A stretch of DNA of 64,000 nt from Sordaria brevicollis (Eukaryota; Ascomycota; Sordariomycetes; Sordariales; Sordariaceae): contig JAUTDP010000011.1 in the NCBI GenBank assembly GCA_033439795.1, forward strand, positions 682,001 through 746,000, given 5' to 3'. Under the pieces are notes generated by a model that saw only the letters and a list, made by a program, of their open reading frames with translations, had not been told where the DNA came from and made no database searches. The position numbers and the translations under genes are program-made. Shown here in pieces: positions 38,071-50,300 of the stretch. Numbering within the stretch: the first letter of the stretch is position 1; each line of letters opens with the position of its first letter.

Positions 38071-39770
38071 ATATATACGAGTTTCATTTTGTTAGCGACT
38101 CGCACCAAAACGCAAACCTTCCAACTTTTTTTCACTTCATTTCGCATCGGGAAGTAGGACCAACCTTTCGTAACTACTTTTACCGCATTATTTTCATTTC
38201 TAATTATTCGTATCTATCGATTTTTAATATTCTATAACCGCTATACCTCCCTCATCTAATTAGAAAGAGCCTACTACTATACACGCCGCCTACTAATTCT
38301 TTAATACCCGCGCTTAATATTATAATTAACGATCCTTAAAAAATTCGTTTATTACTAAGGAATTAAACTTCTATAATACTATTAACCTCTTTAAATATAG
38401 TAAAACCTAAATCCAAAAGTACTATACGTTATTAAAGGAGCGCGGTATATTAATTTAAAATCTCCGCGGCTGCGGTCGATTATTAAATTTTATATAAGTA
38501 AAAAATAGCACTATCGAAGTATATACTTACTAATTAATTAAATTTAAGAGTTTTATTAATAAAGACCTTATTATTAATACGGCTAATAAATTACGGGTTC
38601 GCTATACCCCTCCTCTCCTTCTTATAAGTAATAATAATTAATATACTTAATAAAAACGCGATTACCTATAATTCGAATCGATTAAAATAAAACCCGTAAA
38701 AGTATAACGACTTTCTACGAAATAATAAATTAAAGTAGTATTATCTTTCTTCGAAAAAAATAATAAAATTATCGCCGATTACCGTATTATTATTTCTAAT
38801 TATTAAAACGCCGACGAAGTAGGTTATTGTATAGCGATATTAACGGATAATTTAGAAGTCTTAGTAATAAAGAAGGAGAGGAAGAAACGGGTAAATCGCT
38901 TATTATTTTACTAAAAATTATTAATATTATTAGTAAGTAATTAATTATAGAAATTATAATTAGAAGTATTTAATTTAATTAATAAGGAATCTATTACCCT
39001 CATTGGTAGTAGTAACGTAATTAGCGATTCGCTGCCTATATTCGCTATTTTCAAACAATAGCCCATTTTCGAAATAGTTAATAATAACTTTAACGGCAAT
39101 GCCCGCTTTACTCAATTAAATACCGCGTTCAATAATATTACGATTATAATAGAGTAAATACAATATTTTAATAAATATTCTTTTAAATATTATATAATTA
39201 TATAGAATCGCGAAATAGACTTCTTAAAATAATTTAATTATAATGAGAATAAATATAATACTAAATTCGATATTTATAATTGCCTAAAAGATTTTAACCC
39301 CGTATATTTATAATGTATTATTATACGATTAGAAGAGAGGATTTATAAAATACTTATTCTAAATTCCTTTTTTAAGTATTATAACCTCGAATTATACGAA
39401 TATTATTTATAATTCGATATTATATTAATTTTCCTCTCTCTATATATATCCTATTTCTTTTAATCTATAAATATAAAAGTATTTTAACCTCTTAAAGCGG
39501 TGTATTAACGTAAATTTAAGAATTATATTCGAAGAGGGGAATTATTAATATTAAGGAAGGATTATATATCGGGATTATAGGCGAATTTCCTATATATTAT
39601 CTAATCCCTATATATTAATTAATAATATTACTAATAGGATATTTAGGACTAAGGATTCAAATATTTAAACGTTATTTTTAGTTTTAAAAAAATAGGATTC
39701 TTCCCCTCAAATCCAATACGCATTCTCGAATTGATACGGAAGTATAGATTTTATGTATATATACCAGATT

Positions 39771-39994
39771 GATTGATTAGATAGGGAGGCATGGCAAGCC
39801 ATGGGCGCCATGCCCTGGCAGGACCGGCCAGCCGGCAGACTGACGGGCGCATGCCTGGCAGCTGCCCGGCGGACGGTCGGGGACCCACCTTGAACATTGG
39901 GTCGGAATCCTTCCTTAAAAGGATTCCCCGCAGGCGCAGCCTGCGGCTCGCTCTCTCCCTTTTTACATCATCTTCCTTTTAATATTACAGATTG
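39771..39994. other. GC-rich island inside the decayed transposon (possible SINE-like insertion)
   Basis: About 200 bp of strongly GC-rich, unmutated sequence (CCGGCCAGCCGGCAGACTGA and similar) sit abruptly in more than 70 percent AT DNA. On the left is a GATTGATTGATTAG tract; CAGATTG occurs on both sides (left near 39765, right near 39989) and may be a target duplication. A short retroposon with an AATC-type tail on the minus strand would fit and would be too short for RIP. A 63-codon frame within it looks fortuitous. Confidence 0.45.
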
Positions 39995-41271
39995 CTACAA
40001 CGCATCGTGGTATTACCCTATCACGAATCCTTTAAAATAAAAATATTTAAAACCCTCTAAATTATATACCCTAAAATAATACTTAATGAAAACCGTTAGG
40101 TAATAATAAAATAAGGCCTTTTTTAATTCGAAAAATTAATCGAACTTCGGAACTCCCTAATAAAAAAAGTATTTAAATATATAAAAGTAGCCGTTAACCA
40201 AAATCTATTTACTTATAACTATTTCGAAGAATTTACTATTAATAAAAAACGGCGTTTAGAAATATTGAACGCGAAAAAAACCCGCCGTTAATTTATAAAA
40301 TTAAATAGGGATATTATAACTAATATTACCGTATAGCGTATATAATACTTATAAGAAATTAAAGAATAACGTAAGGTTACCGCGTTACGCGAGAAGGAGT
40401 TAAAGGCTATTAACATAACGGTTAAAAAAGAAGAAAAGAAATTGAAGGAAGAGTAAAATAAATAGAAATACATTCTAATTAATAAAATCGCCGGCGTTAA
40501 CGGTCGTCTTCGTATACGTATATTCCAAAAGTACTTTATCGAAATTAAATAAAATGCTAATTTTATACCTTTTAATCCTATTTATCCGCTTTAAATAAAC
40601 GACGGTAAATATAAACCCGCCTTCTTTATTAATAGATTAATTATTCAAATACTCAAATTTATAAAGAGGATTCTTCGAAATATATTATTTATTAATAAAA
40701 ACCTACTTCTCCTTAATAATAATATTAAATTTATAGGTATTAATAACCCCACTCTATTAAATTATATAAACTCTAAAAACAATTAGGAGGATAATAACAA
40801 AAATAATAGCGAAGAAAATAACGAAAATAAATAGGAATTACCCACCCTCCTAAAACTTTATAATTCTTTACTAAAATAATTAACCTAATAATTTATATTA
40901 ACGTTAATCCGCGGCAATAATTTAATACTAATAATAAAGGTATTTATATATATTAGAATTAACCGTTTAATTAGCGATTAGAAGCTTAAGACTATAAAAC
41001 TCCTAAATAAGGAGGAGGAGGAAGAGGGGGGGGAGAGGGGAGGAGCACCCTCTTTAGAAGTATAACTACCCCTATTTATACTAATACTTATATTTATACT
41101 AATACCCCTAATAAATAAAAAAGGTGCTAGAGAGCTTTTTATAACGTAATTGAGTAGTTTATAGTCAATTTATTACGAAGTGTTGGTATAAATTCTTCAA
41201 TTTTTCTGAATTTAAAGGTCGGATTTACTATGGTAATTGGATAGAAATAGTGGATTTTACGGGTAAAAGGC

Positions 41272-41375
41272 GCTAAGACTGTCCGGTAATTTCCAGCTGT
41301 CCGGCGTTTTTTTTCCCCACTCTCTGCGGGAGAGTGGGTGTAGATTATTTACGCCTTGGCGCTGACACCCACGGG
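41272..41375 (-). repeat. Right 104-bp terminal inverted repeat
   Basis: Inverted copy of 37967-38070, less mutated: it keeps CTCTCTGCGGGAGAG where the left copy has lost C:G pairs. Confidence 0.9.
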
Positions 41376-41564
41376 TAATAACCCTTTTATTAACGGGATC
41401 TTTAATTATATTATTAATAATACGTAAATAATTATACGTTTTTTATATTAGGCTTATATTATTTTTATAGCGAGAATTAATAGCGCTTTTTCCGCGCGAA
41501 TTCTCTTTATACGTTTTAATTATATTTACGGCCTTCGTTAATAGAATTATAAAGGTTAAAGAAT

Positions 41565-41850
41565 TATAAAATTATAAATACGAGAGGGTAAGAATAAATC
41601 GTATAAAGTAAATTTATTTTAGAAGGAAGATTTTAATTTAATTAAATATAAGTCTTTAATTAGGAGCTATCCTCTTTTATATTTATACGTTTCCTTATAG
41701 GTCTAGAACGGTCGGCGCCCGGACTCCGAAATCCTTTCCTCTATATTATGTCCTATTATCTTTATTTTATCCGCTATTTTATCCGTCGTCCTGGGCTATT
41801 ATACCCTAATTGTACGGGTCCCCTTAGGCTTTCTTAGCGATACCTTTACA
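41565..41850 (-). repeat. Right LTR (5' LTR of the minus-strand element)
   Basis: Direct repeat of 30642-30928. The intact outer end CCTTTACA is followed by the AATTT target copy; the inner end is RIP-altered (TATAAA for TGTAAA). Confidence 0.9.
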
Positions 41851-41990
41851 AATTTCACTATTAAATAATATATTTTATTTATTTAATAATTAATAAACCT
41901 CCTCCTTATAAATATTAATATTTTATCCTTTTGAATTCGTATTTAGAAAATTTTTTTATTATAATTGATAAAAAATAAATAAAACCCTTG

Positions 41991-41994
<4 letters not shown>

Positions 41995-42033
<39 letters not shown>
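41995..42033. repeat. (TA)n microsatellite
   Basis: About 19 uninterrupted TA units in the right arm of the hAT element. Confidence 0.95.
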
Positions 42034-42037
<4 letters not shown>

Positions 42038-42146
42038 TTTCTTCAAAGTAAGCCTTCTAAAGCTTACTTTGTTTCTTTAACCTTTTTTATTAATTCTAGT
42101 GGTATTCTAAGGCCTACTTACTCAAAAACCGTTTATTACAATCCTA

Positions 42147-42268
<122 letters not shown>

Positions 42269-42906
42269 ATTCCTAATTTCTTATTATATTAAATTTATAA
42301 TACTAAAATCGAAAATACTAATTAGTATTTTTAGTAGTACTAGAGTACTAAAAGTACTAAAAGTACTAAAAGTACTAAAATAATACTAATTAGTGCTATT
42401 CTAGTATTCTAGTACTACTAAAAGTACTAATTAGTACTATTTTAGTACTACTCTAGTACTACTCTAGTATTCTAGGACTACTAAAAATACTAATTAGTAT
42501 TTATGATTTTTAAAATATTAATATTTTGTATAATATAAATATATGTTATTATAAAGTAAACATGGTATATTCTAAATCTTTAATTAGATTTTGGATAATA
42601 TTTTTTTTAAATTATTTATACTTATATTTATACAGCTGTTTTTGAAATGTTAATTATAAATTGAATAAAAATATTTTAGTATAAAGAAAAGTAGTTTTAT
42701 ATATAAATATTTATAAAGAATATATACAAATCAAAAAATATTTTAAAATATCGATTTTCAAAAAATTAGTATTTCTCGTATACTAAAGTCTAGTACTAGT
42801 CTAGTACTAGTACTGGACTAGTCTAGTACTGGGGCAGTACTAGTACTAGTACTCAAGTCCAGTACTCTAGTACTACTAATTAGTACAGTACTAATTCCCA
42901 ACCCTG

Positions 42907-43642
42907 TCTCAAGCTCATGCAAAGACAGGTCAAAAGCCGTTTGGGGACAACACAGGACTTTTTCTTGGAAAAGCTTTTATATGTCATGGAAAAACAGGGC
43001 AAGGATAACGGAGAAGAGTACTATGCAGTGCAGTCCCAGCTCGCCGAAATGCGGATTGGGAGTATTTCCGACACCGATGAAGACACATCACCCGAAAGAC
43101 TAGATTCCTCTCATGAACACCAAGCAGATGCCGAGGATGTATACCTCGCAGAGCCCCAACCGGGTTACGCCATACCTACCGGCACCGGACCTTCACAATC
43201 ACACGAGACTGCACTGGCCCAACGGATCAACCTCAGTGATCCTGATCCCACTTCTCATTGCATAGATTTGGTGCAGCAAGGAAAGCATAAGCCAGGGAGA
43301 CTCGTACATCGTGGGTTAGGCAGGGAGTGGAGTCTGCGCATGAAGCGTGTATGGGAAGACTCGATAAGCGTCATCTTAAGGGGGCGAATACGAAGACGGC
43401 CGACGGATCGGGCAAGGCTCGTCGAAACACCAACGGGAGGCATGGGTATGCGGTGGATGAGGAGGTTGACTGAAGGAGGTACCGTCATACCGAGCAGGAC
43501 TTGGGTGAGAGCGAGACATGTTCGTTTCTTGTTGCATATTTCTGTACCTAGTCGTGGAGGATTTTTCACTATTTGCTTATTCTCTTTTTTATCTTCCCTT
43601 GTCTTTGCTCTGCTTCCTCTTTCCCTTTTCTTCCAAAGTTGA
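42907..43642 (+). pseudogene. 3' fragment of the interrupted NLR gene
   Basis: Starts with the second copy of TCTCAAGC and continues the NLR frame (LMQRQVKSRLGTTQDFFLEKL, YVMEKQGKDNGEEYYAVQSQ), then a low-complexity acidic linker and a basic segment. The frame closes with TGA at 43640-43642 after a hydrophobic Phe/Leu stretch that may be 3' UTR read in frame, so the natural end could be earlier via an unseen intron. It cannot be expressed as part of the NLR while the insertions are present. Confidence 0.65.
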
Positions 43643-43728
43643 CACGACCGATCGTCCATATACAAGCATTAACAACCAAATCCTCCTGCACCGTGATTTG
43701 TTTTCCCTTCCAAAATAAACAAAGAAAC

Positions 43729-43782
43729 AAAAGAAACAAAAGAAAGAAAAGAAACAAAAGAAAGAAAGAAAGAAAGAAAGAG
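43729..43782 (+). repeat. GAAA-type purine microsatellite
   Basis: Run of AAAGAAACAAAAGAAAG units passing into (GAAA)n just upstream of the 5S rRNA gene. Confidence 0.8.
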
Positions 43783-43836
43783 TGATAATGGTGCCTCTTC
43801 GCCGTTACTTAAGTCACAATATTGCCTTGACTTACC

Positions 43837-43955
43837 ACATACGACCATACCCACTAGAAAACTCGGGATCCCGTCCGCTCTCCCATAGATAAGCCAGTGA
43901 GGGCCAGACTAGTAGTTGGGTCGGTGACGACCAGCGAATCCCTGGTGTTGTATGT
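43837..43955 (+). rRNA. 5S ribosomal RNA
   Basis: The 119-nt sequence from ACATACGACCATACCCACTA to GTTGTATGT is a complete eukaryotic 5S rRNA. Its ends pair (ACATACGAC with GTTGTATGT), loop C and the internal promoter (GATAAGCCAGTGAGGGCC and nearby) are in place, and the 3' part reads GGTCGGTGACGACCAGCG. It is a single dispersed gene, as in Neurospora, rather than part of the rDNA repeat. From memory the Neurospora sequence has G where position 20 here has A; this needs an alignment. It lies between the broken NLR gene and the Tc-like cluster. Confidence 0.95.
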
Positions 43956-43973
43956 AATTTTTATCTTTTTTTG
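43956..43973 (+). terminator. Pol III terminator of the 5S gene
   Basis: AATTTTTATCTTTTTTT directly follows the mature 3' end. The T5 and T7 runs match RNA polymerase III termination signals. Confidence 0.8.
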
Positions 43974-44335
43974 CCCTTCTCTCCCGCAAATTCTGTTACA
44001 GCCTTTCTCATTACATAAACCGTTTCCAATTCCCAAATCCAGAGTAGAGATATGAAAGGTGGCTTCCGGGGGTGGTTTTTTTCTGTCCTTTTTTTTTTTT
44101 TTTTTAATTTTTTTCCATTTGCTCTCTATCTCGTCTTGTCATCTCCTTCCAATTATATACGAGAAACTGCGAACCCCTTTTCCTACCCTCCTACTCTCTA
44201 AAACCTCAGCAACTCTCAAAGCTCACCCGTATTACAACGCCCACCCGTACACCTCGTACACCCTTCTCTCCACCCACCCACCCACCCGCCCCAAAACCAA
44301 AAACCAAAACCCCCAAACCCGAAAAAAAAAAAGAC

Positions 44336-47300
44336 CTAACGAAGCTTATCCATCCTCAACGGCCTCGCCCTCAACGGACTCTGACCCACCCCCGCCCTCT
44401 CCCCCCCATCCGGCCCCGTCCTAGCTCTCTGCTGCGAAACCGACCGAATCTGAAACCGGTTCCCCGGCCCCCCGCTCACCCCGCCGCCTATCATCCCGCT
44501 CCTATTGACATCCAAGTTACTTTGGTTGAGAACCGACTCCTGCGTCAAGCGGCGGTTTTGGTTGTTGTTAAAGCCGCTTCCTTTTATGATGGGGTTGGGG
44601 TTGATGCGGATGAGGTTGTTGCTTTTGTTGGCGTTGTTGGCGTTGTTGTTGTTGTTGGTGGTGCCGAGTGGTGCTGATGGTGGATCGTTGTTGTTATTGG
44701 TGTTGGGTTTGTCGAGTAGGTTGTGCTTGGCTAGGATGGGTTGGAAGAGGGCTTTGAGTTTTCGGGCTTGGTTGGTTAAGCTGGTTTTGGGTTTGATGGC
44801 GGAGGTTTGGGGTTGGTTGCCAAAGGTTTGGGAGTTGAGATTCGGGGCTTGATTATTGATGTTAGAGGTATTATTGGGCTGGGAAGGAACGGGTGACTGG
44901 GACTTTTGTTCTTCGACGACGGCAACCTTGTTGGACTTTGTAACGGCGGCCGTCTGCTGTTTGGCGCCTGTTGTTTTCTTGCTGTCCGCGGAGAGTGCTC
45001 GAAGTTTATCCTTGACCACTTTAGCCACAACCTGGGAAAGCCTGTTTTGGAGATCATCCTTTTCCTGCTTAACCTTCTGCAGCTCTCCCTCAAGCTGCTT
45101 GACCTTGTCTTCGAGTTTCGCGACCTCCTCTGTGGGTTTCCGTGCAGGGCTCGGGTCTCGGCTGAGCCCGGAGTGATCCGTCATGTTGACGGGATCGTTG
45201 CCGACGTAGCAGTACAAGTTGTCGCCATCCGCGCTGCCTAACGGATCGGGAGAAGTCCAGCGCCCCAGCCAGGGACAATAGTATCGAGCCCCGCAGTGGT
45301 AGAGCCCCGTCTCTCGATCGTGTTCGTACCGCGCGAAACGGAAGCGGCGCGGTGCCGTGGTCTCGCCCTGAAGCGCGGCATAGACAACGACCCCGAAGGG
45401 GGAGTACTCTTCGTACGATACCAGCCTGCCCAACTCGTCGAGCTCCATGTTCCCGGCTATTTGGTAGCGCGACAGTGACACTGACGCGCCTGTCGGCTCC
45501 GTCTCTACCAGCGCGATGGTTCCAATGTCGAACCCGGCCGTCACTGTAGCGATCCACCGTCCGACAGTGGTGGTGGTGGTGGTGGTGGTGGTGGTGGTGG
45601 TGGTGGTCTTTGCCTCATCGCCACCGCTACGATTGGGACTCTTCCCACCGAACTTGGTCTGCAGCTCGGCTGTCGCGAGATAGAGCGTGTCCCGAAGCAC
45701 CAGCGACGAAGAGGATGAGGATGAGGATGACCCATCGGCAGCAGCAAAGGCTTCCGTAACCTTGCGGACTCGTCTGCCAGTGTAGTCATAGACGTAGTAT
45801 GTAGTTTCGGGCGTGCCCCTGCCGCTCTTGACATTCTGCCTGGACGAGCGAGCCAGCATGTTGTTCATATCCCATTCCAGAACCGAATAGCCGGGGATGT
45901 CAGTCATGCAGCCGGCCCGGCCGGCATCGCCATCATAGGCATAGTCGAGAGCATCGCGCTCCCCCGTTTCGCCAAGCCCGGTGCGCGTCAAGCGGTTGCC
46001 AAAGACTTGAGGGTCGTTGCTGAGAAGGCTCTGTGCTCTGTAGGTGTAGTGGCGCGTCCAGCCAGAGACGTTCTTGTTGCCGGGCACCGAATGCGTCATC
46101 CGCTTTAGGTTCCCGCCGTTGTCGTATTCGTAGGTCTCGAGATACTGGTACAGCCGATCGCCGTTCGTCACCCCTTTGCAAGGCTCCGAACCGGTGTCGG
46201 GTCCCGGTGCGGCAAGCTTGACTCCTCGACCAACCGCGTCTGGCAGCTGAGCACGGCCGGTTGCCGCGAGAAGCTGGCCGATAGCGTCGTAGGTGTACTC
46301 CCACCTGGCATCGACCTTGCAGTTCTGAAAATGGCGGCTTTGCTCGGCGGCATCGACGACCTGCACGCGGCGGCCCTCGCAGTCGTAGGTGATGGATACG
46401 TCCTCGTAGATAGTCGTGGACTTGTTGCCGTTGCCACCCTGTCGCTTGACCGATGATGTCTTCTGGGACACAAGCTGGCGCGTAACGTTGTCGTACTCGA
46501 ATTGTGTGCTGACACCATTGCCATAGGTCTGCACGAGCGGGAGACCATCAGCGCTGTACTCGGCAGCCACGAGATACTTGTCCCACACTCCTCCTCCTCC
46601 TCCTTCTTCAGCCGCTGCGGGAGAGCCACTACTCTTCATGAACTCGACTGACTGTACGTGCCCAGTCCGCGAAAACGACCGTCGTGTAAGGTTTCCCTGC
46701 GCATCTTGCTCCTCAAGAACCTGCCCAAAATTGTCCACGCGAATGTTGCCAAACGTGAAAATCCCAGTTGTGGCATTCTCGCCTCGCCAATCAAGCACCT
46801 CCTTGTACTCCAGAGCCGGCTGGAACGTCCGCCTCAGACAATGGCCGCGCAAGTCAAACCCATCCTCCGACGTGTAGATCCCCGACTGGTCCTTAACCTG
46901 CCAAACCTGGCCACGCAAATTGAACCTCTCAGCCTGCGGGTGGTCCTCACCATAAATAGTCTGGACAACCAGCTTCGGCGGATCCGTTCCCCGCGACATC
47001 AAGAAGCTCCCCGTTTGGCGGCCCAAGGCATCATACCGATACTCAAACACGACACCGCGGCTGTTCCACGTGGCAGCAAGCCTGTCCTGGGCGTCGTGCA
47101 CCGCCCACCTCTCGCCGCTGTCCATGCCAAAGGTGAGAAGCGGCGGGCTGTGCGCCATGTTCCTACCGACACCGTACAGCCTCTTCTCGGTGAGCCGGTT
47201 GTCTGTGTCGAACTCGCGCACGGGATTGCCAGAGTAGTCGTGGACGAAGGTGTGGGTGTAGGTTTTTTTGCCCCCGGCAATGATAAGGCTTTGACGAATG

Positions 47301-50300
47301 GCGAGGCCGCAGCTGCCGTAATCCGTCACGAGCAGGGACTGTCCGTAGGCGGTGGACTTGGCGGCGGCTTGACGCTTCGCGGATGTGTTGCTTTGTTGCT
47401 GTAATTCGTACCAGGTAGGGTGGTATCGCGCCTGCTGGATGAGGGTGAAGAAGTGGCCGACGTCGGCGTCTGCGACAGGATTTGACGATATCAGACCTGA
47501 GGCTCCGTGATTTGTGGACGTCCAAGGGGTTATTAGAACTTTTGACCACGTGTGGTCGGGGAGGAGGGAAGCAACTTGGCGCCCTAGAGCGTCCACGAAA
47601 TGGGTGGTTGCCGGCCCAGAGATGGCGGATGGTGGGATGAAGGATGGTGACGCGGCGAAAGAAGGCATGTACAGTCGTATTTCATGGCCGCTCTCGTCCA
47701 AAACCGAACGGCTTCCAACAAGCCAGGTCTTGGTTGGGTCGTCGGGGTCGTTGAGAATGATCTGCTGAATAACCTCGCCCGAGCCATCCACGTACGTGAC
47801 CTCCACGTGGACTTTGGGGTCGGTAGACCGGCGAAAGGACAAATCCCTCGAGAGCCGAATACACATGGCCGGCTCCGGAATGCTCGCCAAGACGGGTTGT
47901 TCTTTTGTGACAGATGGCGGACTAACGGACTGACGAGTTTTCCAGTCGTTATACCTGTTCAGACACGTTATGGTTCGAGTACTGGCGGAACCGAGCAACC
48001 TTTTCACCGTACTCCCCGTTGGGTCGGCGAGTATCTCATCGACATGAGCAAGCGACACTTCTTCCACAAAGTCGCTCAAGTCGTCACCATCCTCGTCCCC
48101 AGCAATGCTGCTCTCGATACCGACAGCGACAAGTCTACCCAGAGGGTCAAAAACACCTTGGTGAATATTCTTATTGACGTCAGTGATCTTGAAGGGCTGG
48201 AGATGCTCATAGCTGTTTTTGAGCACAATAGTACTGCCAAGGGGATCCCTCGTCTCTGTAGCCATCAGATACGTCCCATCCATCTGAACCAACTCCTTGT
48301 TACCAAACACATCAACAAACACAGTCGGGACGTAGAACGAAGCGCGGGCATTCTTCAATTCCACACTGCCCCCCTCAGCGGATCCCGGGTCCCCAAAGTA
48401 AGCCCGCGAAGAGGGACGCCACCACCATTCACCTTTACGCTGGCCACCGTCACCACCACCATCAGGATCATCGAGATGAACATAGCCCCCTCCCTCGAGG
48501 AGCGCTTCCAACGGCTTGGAGACACCACATCTCTTCTGGCCCTCTTCCATCTCGAGTAGTATATCGGCAGTCAGGGCAAGAGTGAATGCCTGATCAAACA
48601 CGGAAAACGCCTCCAGGCGCCCATCCTTAAGCGGCTTGGTGCGGTTGATATCTGAACCGTGGAAACGCACGCGATCCTCAGAGACAAGTGCGCTCCAGGT
48701 AGAAGAAGAATCGCGTTTCGTGTCAGGCAGGCCGACAAAGTCATAGCCACGGATCGCGTCCACATCCACAAGTTCCGTCCCGGTTGGAAACACAAAGTTG
48801 AGAATTTCATGCACACTCGAGCGCCACGGAACCGGCCGTCGCCACGAGTGCGCCTCGTCGACATCGGTCGTATACCAAGTCTTGCTGAACGCGACGTTAC
48901 CAGCCCTCTGGTTCTTCGCCACCGTATCAGATCCGGTGGATGCGGCAAACTTGGTTTCGCGTGGGTACACCAGCTCGAGCACCTCCTCGACAGCGCCGAA
49001 CGCGTTGGTTTTCAGGACGATCTGGTGCGTGATGCGACAATCCTCGCGTTGCCGTTCGGAATGTGTCGATACCGATGCTCGCGGCGTGACTTGGACGGAG
49101 GCATGCCTGCTGCATGCGCTGCTAGTCGGGGCCCCTCTTTCCTGCCGAAGCCAGATGTCGTACGAGTTCTCCGTGACGGTGTACGGCAGATTGGCTTTTT
49201 CCGTGCCGTCTAGGCTGTAGAGTTCGCTTCGGAGCAAGGAGCCGCGCAGTGCTTGGATACCCTCGCCGGAGTTTTTGTCGTGGAAACCCCAGAGCCGAGA
49301 GGAGACGTCGGACTTGGAGGAGAAGCGAGTTGCGTCGACTTGGAGACTTTTCCCCACACTGAACCATGAGCGGCTGTGTATGGTAGGCGGCCGGTATACT
49401 TCATCACGTCCCAAGACTAGCTCCTCCCGCTGCCATGTCTCTACCATTTCGAAACCTGCGAATTCTTTCTCGACTGCATCGTAGTAACCGTTGTGATAGG
49501 CGTATTCGGTGGTTGTGGTGTTTCCGTTGATGCTATCATGTGTCTCGACTTGATAGACACATTGCACCGGGAACGGCAGCCGGGTTGACCACGGCAGGCC
49601 CCGGGCTCTGTCGCTCAAATAGAAGGTGGAAGATGACCGATACGTCACCGACGTGGTGCTGCCAAACCCGTTCTGATAGGTGCTCAGAAGGTGTGGCTTG
49701 ACGCCTCTCATCAAGTCAATGTAGTGGACCTCGATTCTCTCCGAGACCACCGAAGTATCAGCCCAGCAGAGGCACGCAGTACCCGAGCCAAGGATGTCCA
49801 GCGCAAAGACAGAGGCGGGATCCACGGCGGGGAAGGTGGGAATGAAGACACCGTCGCTCCACGAGTTTCCGGCTTGGTTGTAAAAAAGCGTGGCGCCACC
49901 GGATGGTCTCAGATAAAGCAGGTCGGTCGTTCCGTTGCCGTCAACATCCATAAGGCGGAAGCGGCTGGGGTCAAAGCCATGGCGAACGGCAATGGTTGGC
50001 GGATTACCCATCACAACCGGGGCACCGAATTTGCCGTGACCCAGATTGGGCCAGTAGGTTATCTGGGTCGCCGAGAGCTCCACGAGGTCTGGCAGGCCGT
50101 CACCCGTCATGTCCGCAACAAGAGTTTGAGAACTGGCGGATCCAGCCAGTCGAGGGGCAAAGCCACGGCCTGCGCTGGGAGAGGGTTTGCATGGCGCAAA
50201 GCCTCGTTTGCCCAGATTCTGCTGCCACCACAGACCGGAACCACAGGGAGATTCCGACTCGTAGAGGATATCCGCCAGGCCATCGCCGGTCAGGTCAATA

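Larger units (their letters stand above)
37967..41375. mobile_element. 3.4-kb TA-flanked DNA transposon nested in the gypsy element
   Basis: The element is bounded by 104-bp inverted repeats starting CCCGTGGGTGT and by TA on both sides (37965-37966, 41376-41377), consistent with the Tc1/mariner superfamily (pogo-like would fit the size of its coding remnants). The interior is RIP-decayed; a Lys/Glu/Arg-rich helical remnant reads on the plus strand around 40180-40470, but no catalytic triad could be recognised. It contains the GC-rich island at about 39771-39994. Confidence 0.8.
30642..41850 (-). mobile_element. Ty3/gypsy LTR retrotransposon, RIP-inactivated
   Basis: Two direct repeats of about 287 bp, starting TGTAAAG and ending CTTTACA (TA-for-CA changes by RIP at inner ends), bound the element. 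The exact 5-bp duplication AATTT (30637-30641, 41851-41855) proves insertion into the hAT element. Pol remnants read on the minus strand with reverse transcriptase to the right of integrase, that is RT before integrase, the Ty3/gypsy order. Minus the inner transposon the element is about 7.8 kb. It has no intact frame; G-to-A and C-to-T transitions pervade it. Confidence 0.92.

Noticed and set aside
39791..39982. 63-codon frame in the GC-rich island
   Set aside because: It is open by composition only, lies within a probable short repeat, and has no recognisable content.
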